A DNA stretch of 64,000 bases from Aquimarina spinulae (GTDB taxonomy: Bacteria; Bacteroidota; Bacteroidia; Flavobacteriales; Flavobacteriaceae): the NCBI RefSeq assembly GCF_943373825.1, contig NZ_CALSBP010000002.1, forward strand, positions 981,501 through 1,045,500. The letters run 5' to 3'. The notes below the pieces were generated by a model, which saw nothing but the letters and a program-made list of their open reading frames with translations, searched no databases and was not told where the DNA came from. The translations under genes and the position numbers were made by a program. The first letter of the stretch is position 1. Each line of letters starts with the position of its first letter. Positions 63,367 through 64,000 of this stretch are shown piece by piece.

Positions 63367-64000
63367 CTATATTGTATATATTTTATTAGGATATTCTACA
63401 GCTGTTAAATAAAGCCCATGAGCAGGAACCGAATATCCGGCCTGACTCCGATCTTCACTTTTAATAATAGTTATTAAATCCTCATTATTTAATTTATGTT
63501 CTCCAATCTCGATAAGTGTCCCCACAATTGCTCTAACCATATTTCTAAGAAAACGATTGGCCGAAATCTTAAAAACTAATTGATCACCATGATTTTCCCA
63601 GGTTGCATTTGTGATTGTACAATTATACGTTTTTACATCGGTTTTGGACTTACTAAAACATTTAAAATTAGTATAGTTTAACAGTAATTTAGCAGCTTCA
63701 TTCATTAAATCTATATCCAATGGTTTTTTAAAATAATAAGATTTATGAATACTAAAAGGGTCTTTTATTAATGTAATATAATACTCATACGACCTACTTA
63801 CTGCATCAAACCTGGCATGAGCATTTTGGTGCACACGACATACATTCTGGATTGCAATTTCTGCCGGTAAAATTGCATTAAGTTTATATTTAAATTGCTC
63901 TGTATCTAATATATCTCTGCAATCAAAATGAGCCATAATTTGTTTTGCATGAACACCAGCATCTGTTCTTCCTGCTCCAACCACATCAATTTTATCGCGT
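63367..64000 (-). CDS. truA: tRNA pseudouridine synthase A (N-terminus beyond window)
   Basis: The C-terminal 211 or so codons of TruA, which makes pseudouridine at positions 38-40 of tRNA anticodon arms. The catalytic Asp lies in GAGRTDAGVHA, and downstream motifs are FDAVSRSYEYYI and RFLRNMVRAIVGTLIEIG. The frame continues past base 64000 (codons for R-D-K-I-D-V before VGAG), so the gene is cut by the window edge. It is secure. Confidence 0.95.
   Translation of the reverse strand, partial: RDKIDVVGAGRTDAGVHAKQIMAHFDCRDILDTEQFKYKLNAILPAEIAIQNVCRVHQNAHARFDAVSRSYEYYITLIKDPFSIHKSYYFKKPLDIDLMNEAAKLLLNYTNFKCFSKSKTDVKTYNCTITNATWENHGDQLVFKISANRFLRNMVRAIVGTLIEIGEHKLNNEDLITIIKSEDRSQAGYSVPAHGLYLTAVEYPNKIYTI

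Noticed and set aside
1..64000. CRISPR array, insertion sequences, prophage or rRNA
   Set aside because: I found no regularly spaced repeats with spacers, no transposase or integrase motifs, and no rRNA-like sequence.

Overview
The window is AT-rich DNA from a marine-type member of the Bacteroidota, most likely a Flavobacteriaceae genome close to Aquimarina. The genus is an inference from gene content. The evidence is promoters of the form TTG-N20-TAnnTTTG, a type IX secretion (T9SS) C-terminal sorting domain, TonB-dependent receptors, BT_3928, DUF1599 and DUF3667 family proteins, a eukaryote-type (GSII) glutamine synthetase, and two M57-like HEIGH metallopeptidase lipoproteins. I see no rRNA, CRISPR array, transposase or prophage genes.

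Layout. 0-11 kb: end of glnA, a Na+/Ca2+-type antiporter, a TPR/LytS-type histidine kinase with its LytTR regulator, a HEIGH peptidase, a BlaI/M56 regulatory pair behind three phased operators, apt and an SPFH protein. 11.3-12 kb: tRNA-Arg(ACG), followed by 146-bp tandem repeats that each begin with a copy of the tRNA 3' end. 12.2-18 kb: a 1001-aa T9SS-secreted protein, then small unknown genes including a lipoprotein gene broken by a TGA codon. 18-19 kb: a Fur-family regulator and a methyltransferase.

19.07-31.45 kb is the most unusual part, a minus-strand, tightly packed operon. It starts with a 36-aa Cys/His-rich peptide gene (31337-31447), whose product has a leader-like N-terminus, a GG motif and the tail THCSNCGHCSSTL. 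A terminator-like hairpin follows. Then come a small WH...HH protein, a 306-aa unknown protein, a TonB-dependent receptor, a DUF4374 lipoprotein, an ABC ATPase, two DUF3526 permeases, a DUF5916 outer-membrane protein and a MATE exporter. I read it as a candidate undescribed RiPP or metallophore-like make/export/re-import system. Two GCAACA-N-TGTTGC palindromes lie upstream of the peptide gene.

33-37.8 kb: a second biosynthetic cluster, built on an isonitrile synthase (PvcA/IsnA family) and an Fe(II)/2-oxoglutarate oxygenase (PvcB/IsnB type), with an FAD monooxygenase, an NTF2-like protein and a tautomerase-like protein. 37.8-40.4 kb: a ParB-domain gene isolated between two gene-free stretches of about 0.9 kb each.

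40.4-52.7 kb: YceI, a serine hydrolase, an AraC regulator, a SigJ-like sigma factor with azoreductase and cupin genes, a TetR regulator with four copies of its probable operator, an MMPL/RND transporter with a LolA-like protein and an outer-membrane protein, and the second HEIGH peptidase. 53-64 kb: housekeeping genes (clpS, prmA, tpiA, a DppB-type permease, BT_3928, DUF1599, folP, cdaA with a TTG start, DUF3667, an MsbA-like ABC exporter, and truA cut by the window end).
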